Of a stretch of DNA of 64,000 nt, positions 27,801 to 37,311 are shown piece after piece (position 1 is the stretch's first letter; the number at the start of each line of letters is the position of its first letter). The notes under the pieces are model-generated. The model was not told where the DNA came from and made no database searches. It was given only the letters and a program-made list of their open reading frames with translations. Made by a program: the position numbers and the translations under genes. The DNA is from Trichomonas vaginalis G3 (Eukaryota > Parabasalia > Trichomonadida > Trichomonadidae), in the NCBI RefSeq assembly GCF_026262505.1, contig NC_067208.1, forward strand, positions 7,697,962 through 7,761,961. Direction: 5' to 3'.

Positions 27801-28649
27801 TCATATTTTTACCGTTCGATAGTAGTTGTATATGAAACTAAGTTCTAAGTAAAACGCGTGGTATAATGGAATTATTCTCTTTCTTCCATCTGTAGTAAAC
27901 CATACTTGAAAGTCTGAAATACTTCCACTTGGTGGTTCGTATAGCTTTGTAGGTTTTTCGTAAAAGTCATTTGCCAAGCATAAAAAAGAGTTTTGTGCAC
28001 CAGAAAATGAAGCATGAACTATAATAGCAGCTGGGTCGAAAACATCTTTAAATAAATATGGTTCATCTCTTGCATATCGACTGTAAATATTTGCTAAAGG
28101 AAGTTCGACTTTCTGATTTAACATTCTTTGCAAATAATACCATGACATTGCAGTGAATTCTGTATATATTTGTTCGTCTTTCTTTGGATTGTCTTCGTAG
28201 ATTTGAAATGACACTTGTGAATTTTGTTTGTCATATACAATTCTCACATAAAGTGTGCTCTCGGTATTTGCATATTCATCAGCATATTTTGCATAACATG
28301 AATTTATTTTATCTTCTATATTTTTTAACGCAGTCTGTAGAGAAGATGAAAGGTCAACTTGTATTAGCTCAATTTCTTCCCACATTTTTCGTTTCCCTTC
28401 ATATATATAATCTATATGAAACCTTACAATAAATGGAAAACTTTTATCTTCTACAGATACAAACTTCATTCTACGAAAGCCAATAGCTTTTGTGACAGAT
28501 GGGTCTCTTAGCCATCTTAATGGGTAGTCAAAACGATAGCCTTCATGCTTTACGGTCTCTGTCTCAAACTTTTGACCGACATTAGTAAAAAGTTCATCTA
28601 ATGGTTTAGTTGTAGCAACTCTTGAATTTTCTTTTTCTATTGGAAGCAT
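27801..28649 (-). CDS. capsid-associated protein, 282 aa
   Basis: Looks whole. It starts MLPIEKENSRVATTKPLDEL and carries FDYPLRWLRDPSVTKAIGFR near residue 40, the family signature (compare 18071-18928). A strand-rich middle (FPFIVRFHIDYIYEGKRKMW) is followed by a Tyr/Phe-rich end. It is divergent from the fibre gene with only 18 bp between start codons. The Maverick-3 copy differs at few residues. Probably a minor virion component. Confidence 0.55.
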   Translation of the reverse strand: MLPIEKENSRVATTKPLDELFTNVGQKFETETVKHEGYRFDYPLRWLRDPSVTKAIGFRRMKFVSVEDKSFPFIVRFHIDYIYEGKRKMWEEIELIQVDLSSSLQTALKNIEDKINSCYAKYADEYANTESTLYVRIVYDKQNSQVSFQIYEDNPKKDEQIYTEFTAMSWYYLQRMLNQKVELPLANIYSRYARDEPYLFKDVFDPAAIIVHASFSGAQNSFLCLANDFYEKPTKLYEPPSGSISDFQVWFTTDGRKRIIPLYHAFYLELSFIYNYYRTVKI

Positions 28650-28667
28650 ATTTTATCTAGAATAAAA
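28650..28667. promoter_or_regulatory. 18-bp divergent palindromic promoter
   Basis: ATTTTATCTAGAATAAAA separates the two start codons. It is nearly self-complementary, so each gene sees the same TTTTATCT/TTTTATTC element immediately upstream of its ATG. Maverick-3 has the same spacer at 57630-57647 with one change. Confidence 0.65.
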
Positions 28668-30204
28668 ATGTCGAAAGAAACAGCGTCTATGAGAGAAATA
28701 CAACACAACCGACAACTCATTATGCAAGCTCTAAATAGAACACAACAAACTTTTCAAACTATTCTAAGATATCTGAGTCATTGAAAAGAAGGAAACTTAA
28801 AACTGACATTAAACCCAATGACAGATGAGTTTCTGTTTCAAGACAATAAGAACAATACTGTCTGTATAAATCCAACAAAAGGAACTTTAAACGAGAAACC
28901 TATAAATGAACTTCTTTTGAAAACAGATGTTGACAACAAAGCTGACAAAGAATATGTAGACGATGCAATAGCAAAAGAAGAAGAAAGAGCTAACAATGCT
29001 TATGCAACAAAAGAACATACTCATCCTGAACTAGCAGACAAAACATATGTTGACAATAAAATGTCAAGTGAAGTGACAAGAGCTGAAAACGAATATTCTA
29101 AAAAGACTCATACACATACCATTGCAAATATTACAAACTTACAAGAAACCTTAAACAGGAAAAGTGACGTTGGACATACACATTCTATATCTGAAATAAC
29201 AGACTTAAACGTTAGCCTTGAAAAGAAAGCTGACAAAACATATGTCAACAGTGAGTTAGAGGAGAAGGTAGATAGGGGTTGTATGGCTAGTGCGTTAGTG
29301 AAGAAGGCAGATAAGGAATATGTGGATTGAAAAAGACAATGAAATTAAAGAAGGGTTGAATGGTATAATGAACGGACATCGAAGATTTTAGAAGGTAAAG
29401 CCAATACAGGGTGGGTTTCAGGATGTTTAGACCTTAAAGCGGATAAGAACCATACACATACCATTGCAAATATTACAAACTTACAAGAAACCTTAAACAG
29501 GAAAAGTGACGTTGGACATACACACGATTTCTTCGCAACTGTTGGTATAGAAAATATTGAAGGAACGGTTGAAGGAGCTGGTGGGGATGTATTAGATTGG
29601 AAACCTCCTAACTTTCCACAAGGTTTAACATCGGATGAAAACATAACAACGATGAAATACATTAGATGTAGAAATGTCTATGTCATGGAGGATGAAAAAA
29701 AAGTTAAATTCACTGCTCAAGATTTATATGATAAAAAAGCTGACAAAACAGAGCTTCAAACGTTAAAGACAGAAATACTTCAAACACTATATCCTATAGG
29801 TTCTATTTACACGTCAATGAACTCTACCAGACCAGAAGTAGTACTTGGTTTTGGAACTTGGACTCAAATAGTCGACAGGTTTTTGTATTGTGCAAACTCT
29901 TCAAAGGAAACAGGTGGAAGTAAAACGATTTCAGGTGAAAATTTACCTGCACACAGTCACTACAAGATTTAAGTACATCTCAAGCAGGTTGGCATAAGCA
30001 TAGATATTGGGATTGGTCAGAATGACAAAAGGTAAAGGATATGATGTTAAAGACGACGTTAAGTTTGCTATAAATTGTTACTGGAGTAACACTGAGGGAG
30101 GAGGAAACCATACACATCGCGTTTCAGGGATACAAACAACGGGACAAAGTAAAGACTACATGCCACCTTACATGACAGTTTACGCATGGTATAGAATTGC
30201 TTAG
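28668..30204 (+). pseudogene. phage-type tail-fibre protein
   Basis: Short head (MSKETASMREIQHNRQLIMQ), then ADKxYVD and HTH repeats (KTHTHTIANITNLQETLNRK, VGHTHSISEITDLNVSLEKK), a module specific to this copy (FFATVGIENIEGTVEGAGGD), and the tail-collar knob LYPIGSIYTSMNSTRPEVVL...GGSKTISGENLPAHSH...YMPPYMTVYAWYRIA. The knob is close to that of Maverick-1 even at DNA level. There is no collagen segment here. Likely trimeric attachment fibre. Its stop overlaps the convergent integrase gene. Broken, about three or four breaks. Confidence 0.75.
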
Positions 30205-31155
30205 TCGTCATTTTCAACTTCTTTAGCATATTCGTCAGGAGTTGTCTTATATTTGTTAGGAACTGTCTTTGAAAGTATACCACCTTGAACTTGACAAGTT
30301 TGAAACGAGGTCTGACAATAGTAGTTTTATCTTCTGCTTGCAGTCTGTACATTTTGCCATGTTTGCCTAAAACTTCATAATATTCTCTTGTATACTTTCT
30401 TCTATTTTTACGAACACGAAGGTGAGTACCTGTCGAGTTCCCATTGTTGTCATAGTCAATAGTATTTTCATATGGGTCGCGTTTAGGTATTTCTATTTTT
30501 ACTTTGTCACCTTTCTTAAGTTTGAAGCCTGGCATTCTTTCTTGTTTGTCTCTTTTGACTAAACTATTAAATATATAGTCTTTCTCTAAGTCGGGGTTGT
30601 TTTTCATTTCTTCGGGGGAGTGGTTTCCCAAACCTTTTTGTTTACGGCTATTGTAAATATTTAAAACTTGTCTCATCTTTGCCATGGAGAAGTGTCTATA
30701 TTTGTCGTCATATGACATTTCATGCTTCACCACCTTGTGGTTGATTTAAGTCTCTTAAGATTTTTATACAACTGTCAATGACACCAAGAGCAGAATGGTT
30801 TTGGTCGACAATGAAATATTGGTTTACATTTTTTGAACGCAGATAGTTTTTATATCGTCTGATTTGAAAGAACTTTCACAGTCAGATGTCAGTTTTGTTG
30901 GATGGTATTTGTCAACGAATATTGTCAAAGCAGTTTTCACATCTAAAATATTTTTGGACATAATGGTATGGCTTCACAGTATCTTGTGTTTTGACCGACA
31001 AATATTAGCCAGTATGGTGGTCCATCTTCTCTATACCTCGGAATGTTTTCCAAGATATCCATAAACCAAGCATTTGGTGTTGAACTAAAGATTTTTATCA
31101 TGAGTGCTTTCTTTGTTGCCTTAGAAACATAGGGGTCCTTGTTTGGATTCGTCAT
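30201..31155 (-). pseudogene. rve integrase of Maverick-2
   Basis: It starts MTNPNKDPYVSKATKKALMI and continues NAWFMDILENIPRYREDGPP...YWLIFVGQNTRYCEAIPL, the first part of the rve core. It carries the HSALGVID and LRDLNQ type helix and an SH3-like C-terminal half (GFKLKKGDKVKIEIPKRDPY). Same family as 8393-9478 but distant. Divergent from the next gene with 16 bp between starts. Broken, about four breaks. Confidence 0.75.
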
Positions 31156-31171
31156 TTTTTACCTATAAGAA

Positions 31172-31573
31172 ATGGGTTTATTTGGCGCATTAGCAGGAGT
31201 TGCATCCAGATTTTTGCCCGCAGTGGGAACAATAGCCAGAGGTGTATTTGGAGTTGGAAGGAAGATTTTGAGTACATTAGGTATACTTAAAGAGAAAGCA
31301 CAACCTATTATACAAACTGTACAGAAAGGTTGGGATGTAGCACGAGATGCAGCAAATCTTATTCCAAATCCTGAAACAAGAGGAAAAGTTCAAGGATGGA
31401 TGGACAATGTAGGAAGACAAGCAGGAAACTATTATAACAAAGCAAATGACTACTATAACCAAGCAGGACACTATATGGACCAAGGTGAAAGATTCTTTAA
31501 CAGAGGATATAACCATGCACAACAATGGGTAAACAATAACCAACCTCAACCGCCTCAAACGTGGGGAATGTAA
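31172..31573 (+). CDS. amphipathic Gly/Ala-rich protein, 133 aa
   Basis: Looks whole. The N-terminal half is a long amphipathic, glycine-zipper-like stretch (MGLFGALAGVASRFLPAVGT, IARGVFGVGRKILSTLGIL). The C-terminal half is Tyr/Asn/Gln-rich with NYYNKANDYYNQAGHYMDQG. The start resembles virus fusion or membrane-lytic peptides. It is almost identical in Maverick-3 (60551-60952). A membrane-active or capsid-interior role is inference. Confidence 0.55.
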   Translation: MGLFGALAGVASRFLPAVGTIARGVFGVGRKILSTLGILKEKAQPIIQTVQKGWDVARDAANLIPNPETRGKVQGWMDNVGRQAGNYYNKANDYYNQAGHYMDQGERFFNRGYNHAQQWVNNNQPQPPQTWGM

Positions 31574-31592
31574 AGTTTTTTACTGAGATGAA

Positions 31593-31760
31593 ATGAACAA
31601 TACAGCATTGAGACAAATGGGTTCAAGATGGATTTGTCGGCTTCCAGCAGTTACACCACCACGTGTTTGTCAAGTTCTTCCTATACCTCAGGAAGTTTTA
31701 GACCGACTTAAAAAACCAAACAACCAGTTGAAAACAAACCAAACTAAAATTTTTTACTGA
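31593..31760 (+). CDS. small basic protein, about 55 aa
   Basis: It starts MNNTALRQMGSRWICRLPAV and continues PIPQEVLDRLKKP. The Maverick-3 copy (60971-61123, 50 residues) has a slightly different C-terminus. The leader TTTTTTACTGAGATGAA before ATG is the same as for the next gene. Confidence 0.45.
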   Translation: MNNTALRQMGSRWICRLPAVTPPRVCQVLPIPQEVLDRLKKPNNQLKTNQTKIFY

Positions 31761-31766
31761 GATGAA

Positions 31767-32351
31767 ATGACCGAAGAAGTTGAAACGGTAGATTTGACAC
31801 CACAAACAAAAAGTTCAGAACCATTGTCAAAACCTGTCAAAGAACTTACAGATGAAGAGAAAAATTCAATAATAGAAAGTGCCAGGTCTGGAAATACAAA
31901 CCCTAACTATAAAGTCACTTTTCATAGAAATGGAACGGCTAGTATCTCAAAAAAGAAACAGACTCTCACAAATAAAATATTGAAGTCTGAAGGAGCTTTC
32001 GAGACAACAGATGGAAAAGTTTACTTCACTGACCAACAGTTCATTATAGAACATCTCATTGACTTAGAGTCGAAATATTCTAAACTTTACAACAAACACA
32101 AAAAGTTGAAAGGAAAACAAAAACAAATGGCATATGATATTTATGAAGATGTTGACGACACAACCATACCTGCAAGTGAGGTAAAGTCAGAGGAACCGAA
32201 AAGTGACGAAAAACCGATAGAAGAAGGGAAGCCACAAACTGAAGAAAAACCAAAACCAAAGGTTAGTTTCCAAACTAAACCAAGTCAACCTTCATTAGCT
32301 GGTATGGGTTGGCGTCAAAGACTTATGGCAGCAGGCGGTTATGTAAAGTAA
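31767..32351 (+). CDS. small virion-block protein with ~40-residue module, 194 aa
   Basis: Looks whole. Residues 28-70 (LTDEEKNSIIESARSGNTNP...YKVTFHRNGTASISKKKQ) repeat the module of 19259-19684. A helical segment (HLIDLESKYSKLYNKHKKLK) and an acidic Pro/Lys/Glu linker follow, and the tail is LAGMGWRQRLMAAGGYVK. Nearly identical in Maverick-3 (61143-61727). Leader TTTTTTACTGAGATGAA. Scaffold or core protein is my guess. Confidence 0.5.
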   Translation: MTEEVETVDLTPQTKSSEPLSKPVKELTDEEKNSIIESARSGNTNPNYKVTFHRNGTASISKKKQTLTNKILKSEGAFETTDGKVYFTDQQFIIEHLIDLESKYSKLYNKHKKLKGKQKQMAYDIYEDVDDTTIPASEVKSEEPKSDEKPIEEGKPQTEEKPKPKVSFQTKPSQPSLAGMGWRQRLMAAGGYVK

Positions 32352-32382
32352 AGAAAAAAAATATTTTTTTATTTTTATAAAA

Positions 32383-34534
32383 ATGCCCCCGTATAGAATG
32401 GATAGAAAGTCTGCTAGAATAAAAGCAGAGTTGCAAAGATATGGTTGGAGAGTTTCAAAGAAGTTTAAATATAGGAAGGGAAGACCCATAAAAGTCTATG
32501 ACAAATTGTCTGGTCTTCGCTATGAAATGGACTTAGAAACAGCACGCGCAAACTATCCAAACAGATTAGAGAGGTTAGAAGAAGAACGTCTTATGGACAT
32601 GCCTTTCGATGTTAGTGAACCTCAAGTTGAAGGACACGACGGCTTTGCCAGATTCTACTGGAAACATGACGAACAATTGCATCCTTTGAGAAGGAAAAAA
32701 GGAAAAGGTGAAGACGCACATGCTCCCATGGAAAGAACAAGATATGCATATGAAAAGTACCGTGAAGTTAGAAGTCAAATTACATCTGGTCGAACCTTTA
32801 CAGTAAACTTTGACGAAGGAAAGAACAAAGAAGGCTTCATGGGAGTACTTGCTGCAATTCAAGATGGAAATAAGAAAGGATACAATCTCAGATTGACCAT
32901 AACAGATTTGGACGGTCATATATACTATGCGCATGGCAATGTCACAACAGCTGCAATGCTTCTTGACGCTTTCAAGACTACAAAGAGAGAACAAATGGTT
33001 GACTCCGACTCAGACATTTTGAATGCAATTGAAGGAATTGCAAGTGTAAAATTTGAATGGTATGAACCTAACCCTCAAGCAGTCAGACAACATGCTGGAT
33101 ACTTCCCGTTCATAAATAAGTCTGACATTGACTTGACAAGGTATGGAATTTACAATTCAATTGAAACAATTGTCAATGAACCTTGTATTCTTACATGTCT
33201 CAGGAACTCTGGTCTTGTTACAGATGAGAAGATGAAGTATCTTGAGTCATGTGTGAAGACAAGGTACATTCTCAGAGGTCAATTGGCAAAAATTGCACCG
33301 TTGGCAAATGTCAATATCCGAGTCAACATACCTACAGCTAAAGGTTCTTCACATGACGACTATGTTGTTGACAAAGACTTACCATGGTTGAAGATTGTAA
33401 TTGTCCACAACCACTTCATGTTGAACGAAAGTCTTACAAACCCATTGTTCGGAAAAGGCAAGTGCAACATTGTCAGAGCTGTAAACATTCTTTTCGAGAA
33501 AGGTTTGTTGGAACCAATTCCAGATGACAAGCTGACAGAAACTTTTGTACCAAAAGATGAAACAAACTTTTCATTGTTGGTAAGACCAAAAGTTGTTCCA
33601 GACAAAGTTATAGCACAAAAGAAGTACACTGTTCCAAAAGGAGTTGGATTGTTCGGATACCAACCTGAACCAGAAGAACTTCCAATGAGGTTGCAAGAAC
33701 TTCAAGATGCTATAAACAAACTTCCATTGAGACATCCAATTGACGTCAAATTGTATTGGAGAGCTCTGAGTTAGGTCAGAAGGTTTTATATGAAACAGGT
33801 TGCTTCGACGATGTTTATGAGATACAGGAGAAGTTTCTCAGAAGATAAGAGACTCACTTGAATTTCCACAAACTGGACCAATTGGTTGCGACAAGTTCGA
33901 CTCATATGAAAAGATATACTATGTCGACCTTAACGCTGCATACATGAGGTTCGTCCAATATATCCCGACTGGAATTCCAAACGAAGATGGAGAGTTCCCA
34001 GGAAGGAACTATACAGTTGGAAAAGTCATACAACAACTGTATGATATTAGGAAAGCTTCAAACCCCAAACTTGCAATGACACTCAAATTGCTTATGAATT
34101 CGACATGGGGATATTCCATTAAGAAACCTCAAGAGATGAAGAGTAAACATTATGAGAAGGTCGACAACTTTGTTGAAAGGTTTTCTCCTTTTGTTTTGAA
34201 GTACGAATTCACTCAAGGTCAAAGTGGCTTAGTAACCACATTAAAACCTATTGTCGAACATTGGTCTTACCCTCAGTTCGCAAAGGCAGTCCTTGACAAC
34301 TACAACAAATTCTTCTCGGAAGTCAAATCCAAAGTGAAGGTTTACTACGAGAACATCGATGCACTCATGACGAACGAAGAAGGATACAACAAACTCATTG
34401 AAATGGGAATGGTCGGTGAAAAGATGGGTCAATTCAAATTGGACAAAATTTTCACCGAAGTTCATGTCCTCTCCAAGCGTAAGTACTGGGGCATACTTGA
34501 AGACGGCACAGAAATAAAACATTGCATGAAGTAA
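32383..34534 (+). pseudogene. divergent family B DNA polymerase of the Maverick-2/3 lineage
   Basis: A long N-terminal region (FDEGKNKEGFMGVLAAIQDG, DLTRYGIYNSIETIVNEPCI) is followed by a PolB-like catalytic part: YYVDLNAAYMRF (motif A type), LKLLMNSTWGYSIKKP (motif B type), a motif-C-type turn near 34350 and a KRKYWG segment (KxY type). I recognise no exonuclease block. It is far from the Maverick-1 PolB. The Maverick-3 copy is 61757-63911. Its role would be copying the element. Broken, about two or three breaks. Confidence 0.65.
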
Positions 34535-34541
34535 AAAATTT

Positions 34542-34649
34542 TTATTCGAATTTGAATCGGACAGGTCGAGTTACACCATTCTTGGTCTCAAACTCATATA
34601 TAACCTGTTTGTTTGTATTTTCGTCGACTATGGCACGAGACACGAACAT
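34542..34649 (-). CDS. short ORF, 35 aa
   Basis: MFVSRAIVDENTNKQVIYEF then ETKNGVTRPVRFKFE, tail-to-tail with PolB, 7 bp from its stop. Charged and strand-like. No family. It is missing from Maverick-3, where the sequence diverges right here. Confidence 0.3.
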   Translation of the reverse strand: MFVSRAIVDENTNKQVIYEFETKNGVTRPVRFKFE

Positions 34650-34679
34650 TGACCAAACGGACAAAAAGTGTCATTTCAG

Positions 34680-34943
34680 ATGGTCCCGCAGCCAATCGCA
34701 TTCGAGCACTTCGAAGAAGCCTTACGTTCCAAGGGAGAGGGTGTCTGGTGCAAGGCAGAGGTCATGAGACTCTACGAGCAGTACATCCTCAATGCCTGGG
34801 AGGACAAATCGTCCTTGGATTGGCAATTCTACCAACTCCTCTGGGACGACCTCCTACGCAACTGGGATGACGAAAGAGTCCAATTCAGAGGTCGGGAGCT
34901 AATTGTCCAAATTACCCTTAATTTAACCCACTTAATGAACTAA
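34680..34943 (+). CDS. hypothetical acidic protein, 87 aa
   Basis: The start at 34680 follows GTGTCATTTCAG, a TCAYW initiator-like leader. MVPQPIAFEHFEEALRSKGE is followed by a Trp-rich helical part (WQFYQLLWDDLLRNWDDERV). No family recognised. Confidence 0.45.
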   Translation: MVPQPIAFEHFEEALRSKGEGVWCKAEVMRLYEQYILNAWEDKSSLDWQFYQLLWDDLLRNWDDERVQFRGRELIVQITLNLTHLMN

Positions 34944-34992
34944 ACACCTAATTTTACTCGGGGTTTCCCCCTAAAATAAAATTTTTTTACTC

Positions 34993-35691
34993 TTAGAACC
35001 ACTCGAGGTTCTCCTTACGGTTGTTGAGCTTGTCACCGTCAATGTGTCTGACCTTCGTCTTCTTGTTTGGATTTGGAACCCATTGCATACCGACAAGCTT
35101 TCCCATGGAAATTGAACCGTAATTTCGAAGGGTAAGGTTCAAGTGTCCCAAGTTGTTGAGGACTGGGGTAAGAACCTTGCCGGTCTCCTTGTTGCGGATT
35201 TTGTATGGGTAGGGTTGGGAAATTTCGTAAGTGTCATCGGCAACAAGGGTTGCCCAAACTTCCTCTTCTTCGTGTTTCTCTTCTTCCTCTTCTTCCTCTT
35301 CTTCCTCTTCTTCCTCTTCTTTGATAATACCTTCTTCAATTTGGTACTCACGAATTACGGTGTTGGAGGTTCTGTCCTTTCCGAGTACCTTCCAGATGGC
35401 GTCTATCTCTTCGAAGAAACGGTAGATGAGTCTGGCAAGGTCTCGGTTCTCTCTCGCGTAAATGCGCAAGGTTTCCGTCAAATCGTTCAGGACTTTCTCA
35501 TTGGAAGCTTGGTTCATGAGGAACTCACCTTTAAGTCCCTTCATCTCTTCCATAAGACTACTTTGGAGAGTCTTAACGGTGTTTGTCAGATGAGCTTTCA
35601 AATTCAAAATTTGAATTTGAACTGGGCGCTTGTCTGGCAACCTTGAAAGGACATCTTCCATTGAGTTTGGCTTCGGTGCTTGTTCGGACAT
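34993..35691 (-). CDS. HNH-type nuclease (NUMOD4/HNH-like) with coiled-coil N-terminus, 232 aa
   Basis: Residues 1-120 are helical/coiled coil. A run of Glu (about 14 in a row, from a TCTTCC microsatellite at 35264-35318) follows. The C-terminal 80 residues (YPYKIRNKETGKVLTPVLNN...GHLNLTLRNYG...PNPNKKTKVRHIDGDKLNNR...ENLEWF) match the NUMOD4-plus-HNH layout of phage homing endonucleases: a HIDG motif with NN and ENLEW. It looks whole. It is likely a site-specific DNA endonuclease, perhaps a homing-type gene riding in the element. Leader CTTCATTTTTTCG. Confidence 0.68.
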   Translation of the reverse strand: MSEQAPKPNSMEDVLSRLPDKRPVQIQILNLKAHLTNTVKTLQSSLMEEMKGLKGEFLMNQASNEKVLNDLTETLRIYARENRDLARLIYRFFEEIDAIWKVLGKDRTSNTVIREYQIEEGIIKEEEEEEEEEEEEEEKHEEEEVWATLVADDTYEISQPYPYKIRNKETGKVLTPVLNNLGHLNLTLRNYGSISMGKLVGMQWVPNPNKKTKVRHIDGDKLNNRKENLEWF

Positions 35692-35723
35692 CGAAAAAAT
35701 GAAGTGGTTTGAGAATGACGGTT

Positions 35724-36307
35724 TTACTTCAAAAAGCTTGTTATGACGGTTAAGTCATACAACAAGTTTAAAATAATATCTTGTTCTTCTTCTGAACGTT
35801 TGTTGTCTCTTCCGATAAAAGTTTCGAACATGAGAACCAAAAAACGTTTTTTGAGATTGCGGAAGAGTTCAGGCAAACGTTCATATTCGGATATGTTGGG
35901 AGCAGTTCGAAACATCTGAGCTGACTTTCGGACAAAATTGGGACAATGTCAGAAAATTCATCTTTGGTCGGACTGCTTGAAGGTAAGTCCCTTACATGTA
36001 AGTAGCTCTGGTAAAGTCTTCTCATTTCTGCTAACTTTTGGAGTATAGCTTCGTAGTTTAGAAGTTTCAATTTTAATTGTCTTATTCCACTCTTTACTTC
36101 TAAACGGTAACTATCCATGAGGTCAAGAGTAGCTTTGGTAGCTTTAAGTGGAGCTATCTGTTCCTTGACTCCTGCAATTTTGGTTGCAATTGTGGTTTGA
36201 GCTCCTTCAAGTTCGCCGTCTATGTCGTTCTCAACGCCTTCAACCATGGCTTGAAACTCTTCATCGGTCCATTGAGATTGGTGTGGGACGAATTTAACTT
36301 GCTTCAT
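35724..36307 (-). pseudogene. coiled-coil protein
   Basis: It starts MKQVKFVPHQSQWTDEEFQA, then a long helical part (LKATKATLDLMDSYRLEVKS). A second reading of the 3' part (35724-35915) continues the protein-like composition (FRNLKKRFLVLMFETFIGRD). No family recognised. About one break. Confidence 0.4.
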
Positions 36308-36329
36308 TCAAAAAATGAAAAAAATGTTT

Positions 36330-36614
36330 TTACTCAAAGCGTGCCATGTATATGGCTATAAGAAACTTACCAGAAGGCTTCTTCTTCACATGAGTCTTTG
36401 GCAACTTGAGTGTTGGTGTTGGAGTTGGGTGTGGAATTTCAATTCTCTCTCGAGCGCAACAACAGATGTCAGAATAACATTCCCCACTGTCTTTCTTGCC
36501 ACCATAAATTGTGTATTGACCGAACTTGCATTTGCAGGAAGACCGGTCAATACAAGGTTCACAGTTGAAATAGTTGTACACAAACCTGTTGAGTACGAGT
36601 GTGAGTAAAAACAT
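36330..36614 (-). CDS. Cys-rich, possibly secreted protein, 94 aa
   Basis: A hydrophobic start (MFLLTLVLNRFVYNYF) is followed by a dense cysteine cluster, CEPCIDRSSCKCKFGQY, then CYSDICCC, and a Pro/Thr/Lys-rich tail. Ten Cys within about 38 residues suggest disulphides or a metal site. The leader is CTTCACTTTTTTT then ATG. It could be a small envelope or secreted factor; no family recognised. Confidence 0.45.
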   Translation of the reverse strand: MFLLTLVLNRFVYNYFNCEPCIDRSSCKCKFGQYTIYGGKKDSGECYSDICCCARERIEIPHPTPTPTLKLPKTHVKKKPSGKFLIAIYMARFE

Positions 36615-36641
36615 AAAAAAAGTGAAGTTAAACGTTAAGGT

Positions 36642-37016
36642 TTACTGAATTGGTTGGATGTCGCCTTCTGAGGTTATGAAGAATGGTTGACCCGAGAAGC
36701 GAAGGAGAGACTGAATTGCCAATTTCATATGGGGTAGGGGGTTCTCCTTGTTTGGTATTTTTATCCAAGGACGTTTGTTTAGGAACTTAACAAGAGCTTC
36801 TCTTTTGGCGTCCTTTATGTCGTCGTAGGCTGTCCCGTCTGGTATTTGAATTGGAATTCCAGTCGAAGTCTCGAGCTGAAGTGTAGACCTTCCAGAAATA
36901 CTGGTGAACTTGACCTTGGGCTTCATTACCCTGCGCAAGTACTGCTTAACAACTTCATTTATCTCTATAAGGTAAATTGCCTCGTCAAATCCTTCTGGCA
37001 TTCCGAGTCCTTCCAT
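36642..37016 (-). CDS. hypothetical protein, 124 aa
   Basis: The start at 37016 gives MEGLGMPEGFDEAIYLIEIN and excludes the upstream repeats from the gene. A helical first part, a strand-rich middle (KVKFTSISGRSTLQLETSTG) and a basic helix (DAKREALVKFLNKRPWIKIP). No family recognised. Divergent from 37312-37899 across the palindromic repeat region. Confidence 0.45.
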   Translation of the reverse strand: MEGLGMPEGFDEAIYLIEINEVVKQYLRRVMKPKVKFTSISGRSTLQLETSTGIPIQIPDGTAYDDIKDAKREALVKFLNKRPWIKIPNKENPLPHMKLAIQSLLRFSGQPFFITSEGDIQPIQ

Positions 37017-37017
37017 C

Positions 37018-37311
37018 CGACAGGAAAATATTTTCCCGACAACTGGAAAAAATTTTCCGGACAACTGGAAAAAATTTTCCCGACGACAGGAAGAACTCTT
37101 CCAGTTGTCCGTCCGTAAACCATTCAAATTTTCGAAAATTGAGAACTTTTTGGTCGAACTTCAGGAAAAGTTTTTCCTTCCGACAGAAAAAGTTTTTCCT
37201 TCCGACAGAAAAAGTTTTTCCTTCCGACAGGAAAAGTTTTTCCTTCCAACAGGAAAGGTTTTTCCTTCCGACAGGAAAGGTTTTTCCTTCCGACGGTTAA
37301 GCCACAAACAG
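37018..37311. promoter_or_regulatory. bidirectional spacer with two blocks of 22-bp palindromic repeats
   Basis: Block 1 (37021-37110) repeats ACAACTGGAAAAAATTTTCC about three times. Block 2 (37162-37296) has six units of GGAAAAGTTTTTCCTTCCGA plus CA at 22-bp spacing. Every unit is a near-perfect dyad (GGAAAA.TTTTTCC). Lying between two divergent starts, they look like phased operator or initiator-protein sites. Confidence 0.7.

Noticed and set aside
35264-35318. long open frames on both strands through the TCTTCC run
   Set aside because: They are products of the microsatellite; only the minus-strand frame continues into a recognisable HNH domain.
37105-37311. N-terminal extension of the Pro/Gln-rich protein through the FFLPTEKVFPSDRK-type repeats
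   Set aside because: The repeat peptides arise on both strands from the 22-bp dyads; the ATG at 37312 gives a normal start.
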